NCBI GenBank assembly: GCA_903871855.1
Contig: CAIQIK010000042.1
Span: 62,001 to 126,000 of the forward strand
Direction: 5' to 3'
Source of the DNA: an uncultured Caldisericota bacterium
Lineage (GTDB): Bacteria; Caldisericota; Caldisericia; Cryosericales; Cryosericaceae
DNA: 64,000 nt
Position numbers and translations under genes: made by a program. A model generated the notes under the pieces. That model saw nothing but the letters and a program-made list of their open reading frames with translations, was not told the origin of the DNA and ran no database searches. This document shows, in pieces, positions 44,301-54,490 of this stretch (within the stretch, counting starts at the first letter, position 1; the number at the start of each line of letters is the position of its first letter).

Positions 44301-44829
44301 CCTCTCCCAGTCGAGAACGAAGTTGCTTGCTCTGATCGATGACCTCGATCGGCGTGCGTCGACGTTGTTCGAAGAAGCGTTCGTCGTCATCGAGAAGGCA
44401 TTTCAGGAGAACTTCGTCAAGATGTTCGATGGCGGCGAGGCAAAACTGGTGCGCCAGCAGAATGGCGAATTGACGGGCATCGACATCGACGTCATCCTTC
44501 CGGGCAAGCGGCGACAGCCCCTTGAGCTGCTTTCAGGTGGTGAAAAAGTCCTGACGGCCGCGGCTCTGCAGTTTGCCCTGTTCAAGGCGCGCCCCAGCCT
44601 GTTCTACCTTCTCGACGAGGTAGATAATGCCCTCGACGATGACAACGTTCATCGCTTTGCACGGTTGCTTCGGGAGCAGGAGGGTTCGCAATTTCTGGTT
44701 GTGACACACAACCGCGAGACCATGCTCGCAGCCGATGTCCTGTACGGTGTGACGATGCAGGAGACCGGTGTTTCGAAGGTCGTGTCGCTTCGGCTGGACA
44801 GTGATGAAGCGCTTGCTCGCCATTCCTGA
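41377..44829 (+). CDS. smc: Chromosome segregation protein SMC
   Basis: This 1150-residue condensin ATPase has the N-terminal head with Walker A GPNGSGKSNLVDAL, a long coiled coil, a hinge (about residues 510-640, including LLQLLREELATLL and a Gly-rich segment), a returning coil, and the C-terminal head with signature LLSGGEKVLTAAALQFALF and Walker B FYLLDEVDNALDDDN. It compacts and segregates chromosomes with ScpA and ScpB, which are not in this window. ATG 41377 has GGAGGA 10 nt upstream; the longer frame includes repeat DNA and is rejected. Confidence 0.96.
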   Translation: MYLKSLHIQGFKTFEQSTTLELSYPVIAIVGPNGSGKSNLVDALRWTLCEQNLRTLRARSMLDLIFSGSATRHPVSYAEAEVVFNNEGDVFGTGTDKVTVARRIFRSKESDFLIDGNDVQFRDVEELLTSTGLGFRHYPFIGQGEISRIFTMKPEERKSLFEEVAGIAEYKQRKRDTLVKLEETRVNIARVEDLLAELNGNSTHLGLQAAAAREYIGYQSRLRDLEMDIAHARYLSVLREQERATARLAEAQDKMAEVITSLNDRQAAHDDLQTAQRKINASLRDKASALSEAREDAYRLEKELVSVREKAKYLAAEESRLVRQEQDWDANRLQTTRLFGETGSSIDQLRGEESQAEVELAAEQRTYDEVIQMVEQRRKKLAQAQAQVLQLETEVRQLFSRFNPLQFELDEKRKTVEASGQVASPLEPESVTEQVNVVHEQVAALEKTLEERRSQSEVASRELTVLEQEQAALAADSRDKATAAESYRESLQNAAVFVASLERQIRNGSTARRVLDVVDLGERGPLLLQLLREELATLLSDDPCDALALAVRRSGQAIMGVRYAPGNDAMHQKNVIASSVAAMATSVAGAPPIIDELLCRLYVVSSLEQGLTFAREHRHDFYKVYCEDGFVIDSAFAVHALHASIERSFAGKDSAELSRLETEAAEALRLATDQAQTVTLARSKRSLTLTGIQQAELDLKEVQAQLQAMVVEEERHLAVEHERASRLDAARSRIVELEKELAPLRETLAERRSTLAKARDAQDSADKARQKAEADLLAGKDRVQALQIRRNSVSGRIQALLEKKLAYEDQLASLATEIKTSQDGLVRVRAERVALEQRIGLLDAQFKEKSNGLAAFQAAIDQLELDKRRKDEQTAALAAEMEGVKASRTRLDGRIRELEVLLAEGKGKLEQFTARDDFAQLTGKTEPDESLEHMQTEMDQVRCNMTNLEPVNMASIRESEELAARIAHLKAQDDDLSQSRTKLLALIDDLDRRASTLFEEAFVVIEKAFQENFVKMFDGGEAKLVRQQNGELTGIDIDVILPGKRRQPLELLSGGEKVLTAAALQFALFKARPSLFYLLDEVDNALDDDNVHRFARLLREQEGSQFLVVTHNRETMLAADVLYGVTMQETGVSKVVSLRLDSDEALARHS

Positions 44830-45124
44830 GGAATCACCTTCGCTTGCGATTGGGTTGCTGGTGCTGTCCCTGGTCGTCCCCGGGAGTCGCACCTTGAAGG
44901 ACAAGCGGTCCGTTCTCCTGCGCCTGTTCAGTCGTATCCGACGAACTTTCAACGTCTCCATCAGCGAGGTGAGAGACAGGGACACGCGCGACCGGGCGGT
45001 CGTCGCAGTCGTTGGCTTGAACAGCGACAAAGCGCAGTGCAATACGACCCTGTTGGCCATCGGGCATGAGGTCGAGGCTGTGGGAGACTTGGTCCTGAGC
45101 GACTTCAGCGTGCAGTTCCTGTAG
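44804..45124 (+). CDS. DUF503 (YlxP-like) small protein
   Basis: A 106-residue protein matching DUF503: GLLVLSLVVPGSRTLKDKRSVLLRLFSRIRRTFNVSISEV fits the family's LxLPGSxSLKDKRxxxxxxxxRxxxxFNVSVAEV pattern (residues about 17-57), followed by DRAVVAVVGLNSD. Family members are short, ferredoxin-like-fold proteins of unclear role, often next to rbfA or infB. It overlaps the smc end by 26 nt in another frame, so it is probably translated from the smc transcript. Confidence 0.85.
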   Translation: MKRLLAIPEESPSLAIGLLVLSLVVPGSRTLKDKRSVLLRLFSRIRRTFNVSISEVRDRDTRDRAVVAVVGLNSDKAQCNTTLLAIGHEVEAVGDLVLSDFSVQFL

Positions 45125-45143
45125 CGTCTTCCCCTGGTACATA

Positions 45144-45180
45144 TCATCGCCTGGCTGTGCGGTTGACAGCCAGGCGATGA
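45144..45180. terminator. Hairpin between DUF503 gene and gatB
   Basis: A 15-bp perfect stem TCATCGCCTGGCTGT with a 7-nt loop between convergent genes. No T-run on either side. Confidence 0.65.
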
Positions 45181-45201
45181 CCTACCGTCTCGTAGGGCGG
45201 G

Positions 45202-46632
45202 CTATGACTTCAGCAAAGTCCGCAGGACCTCTCCAGCGAGTTTCGGATTGGCCTTGCCCTTGCTCTTTTTCATGAGCTGGCCGACGAGGAAACCGAGTAC
45301 TGCCTCCTTGCCGCTCTTGAACTGCTCAACCTGGGTCGCGTTCTCCGCTATCACCTCGCACGCGTAATCCTTGATTGCGGAAGCGTCAGAGACCTGCTCC
45401 AGGCCAAGATTCTTCACGGCTTCCGCGGGTGTGACTCCGGTATCCACGAGCAGGGGCAGGACATCCTTCGACGCCGTGTTGCTGATTGTGTTGTTCTCGA
45501 CCATCGTCAGGAGGCCGGCGAGTGCCGCGGGTGTGAGCTGCGTCTCCGAGAGCGTCTTGCCGCGTTCGTTCAGGAGCCTGGCTACTTCGGTCCCCATGTA
45601 ACTGGCTGCCTTCTTTGGGTTGTTATAGAGTGCAATGGTCTGCTGGAAGAACTCTGCCGTGGAGCGTTCCTCGGTCAGTAGGGCTGCATCGTATGGCGAG
45701 AGGCCAAGGTCCCGCTCGAAGCGTGACTGCATCTCCCAGGGCAGCTCCGGCATCTGTGCCCGCAGGGATTCCAGTTCTGTCGAATCCAGCTGCAGCAGGG
45801 GCAGGTCCGGCTCCGGAAAGTAGCGGTAGTCGTTGCTGGCTTCCTTGCTGCGCATAACGGTCGTTGTCCCTTGCACTTCGTCGAAGTGCCTGGTCTCTGA
45901 CACGATGGAAGTACCGCCCCCGAGGCACTGTGCCTGCCGTTGCTCCTCGTAGTCGATAGCTCGCTTGACACTGCGAAAGCTGTTGAGGTTCTTGATCTCC
46001 ACCTTCGTCCCACGCAGTGCGGGATCTGGGCTGACGGAGACATTCACGTCACAGCGCATGGCTCCCTTCTCCATGTCGCCTGACGACACGCCGAGCCATC
46101 TGACAAGCCGTCTCAGGTTGCGCAGGAATTCGTACGCTTCATCGCCGCTTTGCATGTCTGGTTCGGTGACGATCTCGATCAGTGGCATGCCACAGCGGTT
46201 GAAGTCGACTAGTGTCTCACCCCCGAGCGTGATATCCGCGACATGCATTGACTTGCCGGCGTCTTCCTCGATATGGGCGCGCGTCAACCGGATGCTGCGG
46301 GCGCCTCGTTCGGTGACGATGGGAACCGATCCCACTGTCGCGATAGGACGGTCGAACTGGGTGATCTGATAGGACTTGGGAAGATCCGGGTAGAAGTAGT
46401 TCTTGCGTGAGAACTCGGAGACCTCGTGGACCTCGCATCCCAGGGCCATGGCGAGCGTGATGGCCAGATGCACGGCTTCGGCATTCAGTGTGGGCAGTGC
46501 GCCTGGCAATCCAAGGCAGACGGGGCAGACATGGGTGTTGGGTTCGTCACCGAACGTCGTGCTGCAGCCGCAGAACATCTTGGTCCGTGTAGCCAGCTGA
46601 ACGTGGATTTCCAGGCCGATCGTCGTAGTCAC
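45202..46632 (-). CDS. gatB: Asp-tRNA(Asn)/Glu-tRNA(Gln) amidotransferase subunit B
   Basis: The 476-residue kinase/tRNA-binding subunit begins IGLEIHVQLATRTKMFCGCSTTFG with the zinc-binding CGCS and C-VCLGLPGALPTLN motifs, and contains SRKNYFYPDLPKSYQITQFD. The C-terminal YqeY-like tail domain (GKEAVLGFLVGQLMKKSKGKANP) binds the tRNA. It phosphorylates the misacylated tRNA so that ammonia from GatA can amidate it. Its GTG start overlaps the gatA stop (GTGA). It is the last gene of the unit. Confidence 0.97.
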   Translation of the reverse strand: MTTTIGLEIHVQLATRTKMFCGCSTTFGDEPNTHVCPVCLGLPGALPTLNAEAVHLAITLAMALGCEVHEVSEFSRKNYFYPDLPKSYQITQFDRPIATVGSVPIVTERGARSIRLTRAHIEEDAGKSMHVADITLGGETLVDFNRCGMPLIEIVTEPDMQSGDEAYEFLRNLRRLVRWLGVSSGDMEKGAMRCDVNVSVSPDPALRGTKVEIKNLNSFRSVKRAIDYEEQRQAQCLGGGTSIVSETRHFDEVQGTTTVMRSKEASNDYRYFPEPDLPLLQLDSTELESLRAQMPELPWEMQSRFERDLGLSPYDAALLTEERSTAEFFQQTIALYNNPKKAASYMGTEVARLLNERGKTLSETQLTPAALAGLLTMVENNTISNTASKDVLPLLVDTGVTPAEAVKNLGLEQVSDASAIKDYACEVIAENATQVEQFKSGKEAVLGFLVGQLMKKSKGKANPKLAGEVLRTLLKS

Positions 46633-48050
46633 GACTCACCTCCGAGCGCTGTGAAGATGACGTTCGCGGAGGAGAGGACGTCAGCATCGCTCCAGCGGGG
46701 ACCCATGAGCTGCAGTCCGATGGGAAGGCCCGCTGCATCCTTGCCGGCGGGAAACGAAATGGCGGGGACGCCGGCCAGATCCGCAGGGATCGTAAACACG
46801 TCAGCCTTGTACATTTCGAGCGGGTCGGTCACTGCCCCGATCCTGAACGCTGTCGTCGGCGTGGTCGGTGTGAGCAGCACGTCGGCAGACTGCAGCGCTT
46901 GCTCCAGTTCGTCGGTGATGAGCTGGCGGACGCTGGTTGCCTTTTTGTAGTAGGCGTCATAGTACCCGGCCGAGAGTACGAATGCACCAATGAGGATACG
47001 TCGTTTCACTTCGGTACCGAATCCGGCATTGCGGGTCCTGCTGTATGTCTCGGTCATGTTCCGTCCGTCCACGTGAAGGCCGTAGCGAACGCCGTCAAAC
47101 CGCCCGAGGTTTGCGGAGCACTCGGCAGGTGCGATGATGTAGTAAACAGGCAGCGCGGACAGAATGTGCGGCAGGCTGACGTCGACAATCGATGCGCCGC
47201 TTCTCACGGCTGCTTTGCGGGCAGCCTCCATGGCTGCTGCGATTTCCGGCTGCACGTCCAGCCTCTGGAGCTCGCGGATAATGCCGACTCGCTTGCCTGT
47301 AAGGGTCGGCTGCAGTGTGGCCTCGAAGTCTACATGGGGCCGCTTGACGCTGGTGGCATCCTTTGGATCATGGACGGCCATGATGTTCATCATAATGGCC
47401 GCGTCGCGGACAGTTCGTGTGATCGGTCCGATGCAATCGAGGCTGGACCCGAAGGCGACCAGACCATAGCGTGAGACAAGCCCATAGGTCGGCTTGAAAC
47501 CGACGACTCCGCAGAATGCAGCGGGCTGCCGCACTGAACCGCCAGTGTCGGAGCCGATTGCCCCAAGAGCGAAACCCGCCGCTACCGCAGCCGCCGAGCC
47601 ACCGCTGGACCCACCGGGAACACGGGTAAGGTCGGCTGGATTGTGTGTGGGAAAAAAGGCGGAGTTCTCTGTGGAGGAACCCATGGCAAACTCGTCGCAG
47701 TTGGTCTTGCCCGGTATGACAGCCCCTGCAGCAAGCAACGACACCACGGCAGTCGCCGAGTAGGGTGCGACATAGTGTTCAAGGATCTGGGAGCCGCAGG
47801 TGCAGCGCTCGCCGGCCACCATGATATTGTCCTTGATCGCTATCGGGGCTCCTGCAAGAGGAGACAGGGGGTTGGTGGCCTGCGCATCAGACCGCGCGGC
47901 GTCGAGACGCAGGTGCAGAAATGCCCTCACTTGGGGGTCTCCGTGTTCGATACACTGTCGCGTCTCGTCCAGATACTCCTCTGCCGACAACTCGTGTGCG
48001 TGAACAGCGTGACGATACTGTTCCAGGGTGTGTGGAAGTTTGCTACTCAT
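46629..48050 (-). CDS. gatA: Asp-tRNA(Asn)/Glu-tRNA(Gln) amidotransferase subunit A
   Basis: The 473-residue amidase-signature glutaminase has the catalytic Lys in GAPIAIKDNI and the Ser-Ser-Lys triad region GGSSGGSAAAVAAG with GSDTGGSVRQPA. It releases ammonia from glutamine for GatB. ATG 48050 lies within the end of gatC (overlap 8 nt) after GGAGCCGAGG; the longer frame is antisense-like. The organism therefore probably makes Gln-tRNA and/or Asn-tRNA by the indirect route. Confidence 0.97.
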   Translation of the reverse strand: MSSKLPHTLEQYRHAVHAHELSAEEYLDETRQCIEHGDPQVRAFLHLRLDAARSDAQATNPLSPLAGAPIAIKDNIMVAGERCTCGSQILEHYVAPYSATAVVSLLAAGAVIPGKTNCDEFAMGSSTENSAFFPTHNPADLTRVPGGSSGGSAAAVAAGFALGAIGSDTGGSVRQPAAFCGVVGFKPTYGLVSRYGLVAFGSSLDCIGPITRTVRDAAIMMNIMAVHDPKDATSVKRPHVDFEATLQPTLTGKRVGIIRELQRLDVQPEIAAAMEAARKAAVRSGASIVDVSLPHILSALPVYYIIAPAECSANLGRFDGVRYGLHVDGRNMTETYSRTRNAGFGTEVKRRILIGAFVLSAGYYDAYYKKATSVRQLITDELEQALQSADVLLTPTTPTTAFRIGAVTDPLEMYKADVFTIPADLAGVPAISFPAGKDAAGLPIGLQLMGPRWSDADVLSSANVIFTALGGES

Positions 48051-48339
48051 CCTCGGCTCCCATGACGTTTCGCACGATGACGAACCCGTCACGCATTGCA
48101 GGTGCTCCACCAAGCCCTTCTTCTCGTGTCAGGCCCTCACACGGCTCATCCGGGCGGAGTTCGGCCATTGCGGGCCGCTTGCTGATGGTGGCTGACGTGT
48201 CCACGGAGCTCAGCTGTGCAACATACCCCAGGATGCGTTCGATATCCCCGAGAAGAGAACCTTCCTCGTCTGGAGTTATCTCGAGACGCGCGAGTAAAGC
48301 TACGTGCTCGAGCGTCTCCTTGTCGATGATCATTGCCAT
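48043..48339 (-). CDS. gatC: Asp-tRNA(Asn)/Glu-tRNA(Gln) amidotransferase subunit C
   Basis: The 98-residue linker subunit has the standard pattern IDKETLEHVALLARLEITPDEE and the closing LRPDEPCEGLTREEGLGGAPAMRDGFVIV. It stabilises the GatA-GatB complex. The start is ATG 48339 (or 48333) behind AGGAGGT; the gene lies 22 nt after ligA. Confidence 0.95.
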   Translation of the reverse strand: MAMIIDKETLEHVALLARLEITPDEEGSLLGDIERILGYVAQLSSVDTSATISKRPAMAELRPDEPCEGLTREEGLGGAPAMRDGFVIVRNVMGAEDE

Positions 48340-48361
48340 GCTACCTCCTGTGCCTGTTTTC

Positions 48362-50386
<2,025 letters not shown>

Positions 50387-50394
50387 TTATCCTG

Positions 50395-51546
50395 TCAGGG
50401 AGTAAGGATGAGAAAACCGCTGCTGAGAGCAAGGATGGAGCGCATCCCCGGCAGTTGGAAAACCTGGGGAGACTCAGTCTCAGCCGTACTCCACTGACCC
50501 ACTAGTGTGCGGCTCTTCATGTCGTAGACACCAAGGAAGTAGATCGCAGTCTGAGAGGTGGTCTGTTCCTGGAACAGGAGTGAGCACTCCCCATTGGACA
50601 TTGAGGCATCGATTACATTGAAGTTGAGTTTTGATGCTGACAGCAGCTGGTTGCCGTCTCCCCCGATGATCTCTGCGGTACGTCCAAAAATCAGAAAGAC
50701 GTTGCCCAGCGCACGAAGGCCGGGATTGTCAGAGGTGGTCGCTATCTGGGCGATCTTTTTCCCTGTCTGATCGAAGAGTATGCGCGGCAGGGGACCGGCA
50801 ATGCCCGAGACGCTGCGGCCGTAGCCGGCCAGGATGCGCGTGCCGCTGTCGTCGACAGCCGTGACAAGACCTGCCAGTTTCTGGTCTGGGTTAGGGACTG
50901 TGAATTTCGCGATGACCTTTCCTTGCGGCGAGACGGTGTAAATGGTGCCGCCTGCCAGTGTTACGACGAGCATACCGCTGCGCGCAAGGTTGATCTGCGA
51001 CCCACGGCCAAAATCGGGTACAGTGTAGCCGTCCAGGTACTTGCCGGCGAGGTCATAGGTAACGAACTGCCGGGATTGGTCCGCCAGGAACGAGTAAACG
51101 ACGGCAACCTGTCCGGTGGTGGTAAACACAGCTTGCTCGACGACGCTGGGGGCTGTCGTCTGTCGCGACCATTGCTGGCGAAGGGTATCGTCCAGCAGTG
51201 TCAGCCGCTGTCCCGCTACCAGGAGATATTTGCCCGACGTACTCAACGTGAGTGACGTGGGGCGATCACCCAGCTCCACGCCTTCGCTCTGGCTCGTCCA
51301 TCCGCGCAGCGCAAACACCTGCCCATCTGCAGTCAGGACATATCCCTGGTCTTGTGTACCTGCGATCCCGATAGGGTAATCATTGGTCTTGAACTGCGAG
51401 GCCACGTGCAACGCCGTCGTTTTTCCACGAAGCGCCCATATGGTCGTGGCCCCGAGGGTTGCTGCCACGATGACGAAGGCGACTAGCCAGCGCCGATTGT
51501 GAACCAGCATCTGCCGTAGACCATGTGACCGAACGGTTTTCTTCAT
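50395..51546 (-). CDS. Membrane-anchored beta-propeller-like protein
   Basis: The 383-residue protein has a basic N-terminus, one transmembrane helix (about residues 19-39, RWLVAFVIVAATLGATTIWAL) and an extracytoplasmic region of repeated four-strand blades (DQGYVLTADGQVFAL, SGKYLLVAGQRLTLLDD, SGMLVVTLAGGTIYTVSPQGKVIAKF, SGTRILAGYG). The arrangement resembles DUF5711-like propellers. No catalytic motif is seen. It is divergent from tldD with its own promoter and is followed by ligA after 11 nt. Confidence 0.7.
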   Translation of the reverse strand: MKKTVRSHGLRQMLVHNRRWLVAFVIVAATLGATTIWALRGKTTALHVASQFKTNDYPIGIAGTQDQGYVLTADGQVFALRGWTSQSEGVELGDRPTSLTLSTSGKYLLVAGQRLTLLDDTLRQQWSRQTTAPSVVEQAVFTTTGQVAVVYSFLADQSRQFVTYDLAGKYLDGYTVPDFGRGSQINLARSGMLVVTLAGGTIYTVSPQGKVIAKFTVPNPDQKLAGLVTAVDDSGTRILAGYGRSVSGIAGPLPRILFDQTGKKIAQIATTSDNPGLRALGNVFLIFGRTAEIIGGDGNQLLSASKLNFNVIDASMSNGECSLLFQEQTTSQTAIYFLGVYDMKSRTLVGQWSTAETESPQVFQLPGMRSILALSSGFLILTP

Positions 51547-51561
51547 CTCATCACCGTGACA

Positions 51562-51589
51562 ATTCTAACCTGAATGTCGGGTTTGGCAA
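51562..51589 (-). promoter_or_regulatory. Promoter of propeller-ligA-gatCAB unit
   Basis: On the minus strand: TTGCCA (51589-51584), 16-nt spacer, TAGAAT (51567-51562), 16 nt before the ATG. Confidence 0.55.
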
Positions 51590-51629
51590 AGAAGAAGCTG
51601 AGAGGCGCGACGGTACGTGGCTCCTGGCG

Positions 51630-51657
51630 TTGCTTTTGGCGGATGCTCCAATATACT
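51630..51657 (+). promoter_or_regulatory. Promoter of tldD-tldE-pfk
   Basis: TTGCTT (51630-51635), 16-nt spacer, TATACT (51652-51657), 27 nt before the GTG at 51684 and its GAGGAGGT. Confidence 0.6.
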
Positions 51658-51683
51658 GACGATATTGACTGAGGAGGTAGCCA

Positions 51684-53129
51684 GTGGACAAATTCATGGA
51701 GCGGGTGATTGCAGACGCGAAACGCCTTGGCGCAAGCTACTGCGATTGCCGTCTTATTGACATGGAACGCGAGGACGTATCGGTTGTCGGGGGAGCGCCC
51801 CGCGCTGTCGTGCATGCTCACCAGCGTGGATTTGGGGTACGCGTCATCGCGAACGGGGCATGGGGATTCTCATCATCGTCCGTTGTGGCCGACACCGAGG
51901 CCGACCATATCGTCGAAGAGGCGGTCGAAATAGCGCACGCGAGTGCGCTGGCAAAGAAGAAGGATGTCGTGCTGGCCCCAATCTCTTCCAGCCAGGACAT
52001 GATACCGCACCAGGCAGACGTGGATCCCTTCACGATTCCCGATTCCGAGAAGATCGGACTGCTCGCCGAAGTCACCAGGGCGATGATGTTGCCGGGAGTC
52101 GTCCTGGCGCGGGGTCAGATGCAGTTTCTGAAGGAACGCAAGATCTTCGCGTCGTCCGAGGGTTCGTACATCGTGCAGGACCGGGTCGAGAGCGGAGCCG
52201 GCATCAGTGCCATGGCTGCCAGCGATAAAGATGATGTCCAGGTCCGCAGCTACCCCGTGTCCTCGTCTGGTGACAATGCTCAGTCGGGCTGGGAGTTCGT
52301 GGATGCCATGAAGCTTGTGGAACATGCGGAGCCGACCGCGAGGGAAGCTCTGGCACTCCTGTCCGCCAAACCGTGTCCGTCGGGAGTCAAGGATCTGGTC
52401 GTTGGTGGGCAGCAACTCGCGTTGCAGGTCCACGAGTCATGCGGTCACCCCTGCGAACTGGATCGGGTCATGGGCATGGAAGCGTCGTTCGCTGGGACGT
52501 CATTCCTGACGCCCGACAAGAAGGGCAGCTTCCGGTATGGGTCCGACATCGTCAATCTGACCGCTGATCCCACGATTCCCCACGCTTTGGGCGGGCTTGC
52601 GTATGACGACGAGGGGGTGAGGGGTCGCAAAGTGTACCTGGTGCGCAGCGGCATCTTCGAACATTACCTCAACTCGCGTGCATCAGCTCCTATCGTCGGC
52701 GAGGAGCCCATGGGGGCGATGAGGGCCGACGGCTTCGCCCGTTCTCCTATTGTCCGTATGGTGAGCATCAACCTTGAGCCCGGCGACCTGACCTTCGAGC
52801 AATTGATCGGGGGCGTGGAGGACGGTCTCTACGTGGACGGCATCAAGAGCTGGTCTATTGATGATCGACGCTTGAACTTCCAGTTCGGCAGCGAGATCGG
52901 CTGGGAGATCAGGGGAGGAAAACTACAGGACATGGTCAAGAACCCGACATATACGGGCGTCGCGTATGAGTTCTGGAGATCCTGTGATGGCATTGGAGGC
53001 CCCGGGCTGTATCACGTGTGGGGTGTCGATAACTGTGGCAAGGGAGAGCCGATGCAGATAGCGCATGTGTCGCATGGCACGTCGCCTGCCCGGTTCCGCC
53101 ATGTTCAGGTGGGGGTGCTTCATGAGTAA
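51684..53129 (+). CDS. tldD: TldD-type metalloprotease
   Basis: The 481-residue TldD subunit carries the zinc motif HESCGHPCELDR (HExxxH) followed by GMEASFAGTSFL. N-terminal FGVRVIANGAWGFSSSS and C-terminal DGLYVDGIKSWSIDD also match. TldD and TldE form a heterodimeric protease that threads unfolded peptides; in other bacteria it matures microcin B17 and degrades CcdA. GTG start with GAGGAGGTAG. It overlaps tldE by 8 nt. Confidence 0.93.
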   Translation: MDKFMERVIADAKRLGASYCDCRLIDMEREDVSVVGGAPRAVVHAHQRGFGVRVIANGAWGFSSSSVVADTEADHIVEEAVEIAHASALAKKKDVVLAPISSSQDMIPHQADVDPFTIPDSEKIGLLAEVTRAMMLPGVVLARGQMQFLKERKIFASSEGSYIVQDRVESGAGISAMAASDKDDVQVRSYPVSSSGDNAQSGWEFVDAMKLVEHAEPTAREALALLSAKPCPSGVKDLVVGGQQLALQVHESCGHPCELDRVMGMEASFAGTSFLTPDKKGSFRYGSDIVNLTADPTIPHALGGLAYDDEGVRGRKVYLVRSGIFEHYLNSRASAPIVGEEPMGAMRADGFARSPIVRMVSINLEPGDLTFEQLIGGVEDGLYVDGIKSWSIDDRRLNFQFGSEIGWEIRGGKLQDMVKNPTYTGVAYEFWRSCDGIGGPGLYHVWGVDNCGKGEPMQIAHVSHGTSPARFRHVQVGVLHE

Positions 53130-54465
53130 GGAACAACTTCACGACCTCATGCGCGAGGCACTGAAGGCGTCCGACGCAGATCAGACAGAGATCGTGGCCA
53201 TGACTTTCAACAGTGCTCTCACGTGGTATGCCGAGAACATTATCCATCAGAACGTGGCCGAGCATACGGCACAGGTGCAGGTTCGCGCCGTCACGGGGAA
53301 GAAGGTCGGAAGCGCCTCGACGACCGACTGTTCTCCTGAGGGTCTGGCGCTCGTTGTGCGGCAGGCATCGCAGGCTGCACGGCTCATGCCTGACGATCCC
53401 GATTTTCCGGGTCTTCCGTCTCCTCAGCCTTTAACTGCAGGATGCATCAGCGGATGGTCCGCAGCGACCGCCGCCTCCCAGCCTGGAGAACGCGTTCTTG
53501 CGGTGAAGAAGGTCATCGAGCGCGCAGAACACGAAGGCCTGCGGGCGGCCGGGACTTATCAGGTGCAAAACTCTGAACTGGCAGTCGTGAGTTCGACGGG
53601 TGTGGCGGCCCATCACCAATATACGGTTGCAGCGCTGAAAGCCGTCGTCATGGGCGACGACAGTTCCGGGTATGGCCTGATGTCGTCAGCCGATGTTGCG
53701 GACATCGATCCGGAAGCCATAGGCGAGCAAGCCGTCCGTACAGCAGTCGAGACACGGCATCCCGCTGAGGTCGAACCCGGAGCCTTTGAGGTTGTCCTGA
53801 GTCCGTTTGCCGTCGTGGAGCTTATGGGCATGCTGGCGTATGTTGCCCTGTCTGCTCGCAGTGTCGAGCAGCACACGTGTTTCCTCGAGGGACACGAGGG
53901 TGAGCAGATCGCCTCGCCTATCGTGAGCCTATACGATGACGGGCTGGATGCTGCAGGAATGCCCGTTCCCTTCGACTTTGAGGGAATGCCGAAGCGTCGC
54001 GTCGATTTCCTGACTCAAGGCAAAGGAGGGAATGTCGTGTACGATTCCTACTATGCTGCCAAGATGGGTCGCGTAACAACGGGACACTCGCTTCAGCAGC
54101 CGAACGACATTGGTCCTTATCCCCTCAACATGTTCATGGGTGCAGGTGACAGCAGTGAGGCTGACATGGTTTCCCACGTCGAACGAGGCATCTACGTGAC
54201 CCGTTTCTGGTACGGTAACCCTGTCGAGCCGCGGCGCGCAGTGGTCACTGGGACGACGCGTGACGGCACGTACCTCATCGAGAACGGCCGTAAGGCGCGT
54301 GGGATTCGGAACCTGCGATTCACACAGGGGCTCGTCGACATGCTTGCGCATACTGTCGAAATCAGCCGGAACCGCGCGGTTCTGGCTTCATCATTCGGAA
54401 TCGGTGCTATGGTGCTCCCCAGTATCCGGGCTGAGGGGTTCCAGTTCACCGGTGTGACCCGGTGA
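53122..54465 (+). CDS. tldE: TldE/PmbA-type protease subunit
   Basis: The 447-residue TldE-like partner of TldD lacks the HExxxH motif, as expected. It shows DDSSGYGLMSSADVADIDPEAIGEQAV, EVVLSPFAVVELMGMLAY and IENGRKARGIRNLRFTQGLVDMLA in its middle and C-terminal parts. The ATG at 53122 lies inside the tldD end behind GGGGGTG; the longer frame is rejected. No peptide substrate gene is adjacent. Confidence 0.9.
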   Translation: MSKEQLHDLMREALKASDADQTEIVAMTFNSALTWYAENIIHQNVAEHTAQVQVRAVTGKKVGSASTTDCSPEGLALVVRQASQAARLMPDDPDFPGLPSPQPLTAGCISGWSAATAASQPGERVLAVKKVIERAEHEGLRAAGTYQVQNSELAVVSSTGVAAHHQYTVAALKAVVMGDDSSGYGLMSSADVADIDPEAIGEQAVRTAVETRHPAEVEPGAFEVVLSPFAVVELMGMLAYVALSARSVEQHTCFLEGHEGEQIASPIVSLYDDGLDAAGMPVPFDFEGMPKRRVDFLTQGKGGNVVYDSYYAAKMGRVTTGHSLQQPNDIGPYPLNMFMGAGDSSEADMVSHVERGIYVTRFWYGNPVEPRRAVVTGTTRDGTYLIENGRKARGIRNLRFTQGLVDMLAHTVEISRNRAVLASSFGIGAMVLPSIRAEGFQFTGVTR

Positions 54466-54490
54466 AAGAAGAACAAAGGGAGGAACACAG

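Noticed and set aside
51684-54465. Peptide-antibiotic cluster around tldD-tldE
   Set aside because: No precursor peptide, cyclodehydratase, transporter or other maturation gene is adjacent; pfk follows directly.
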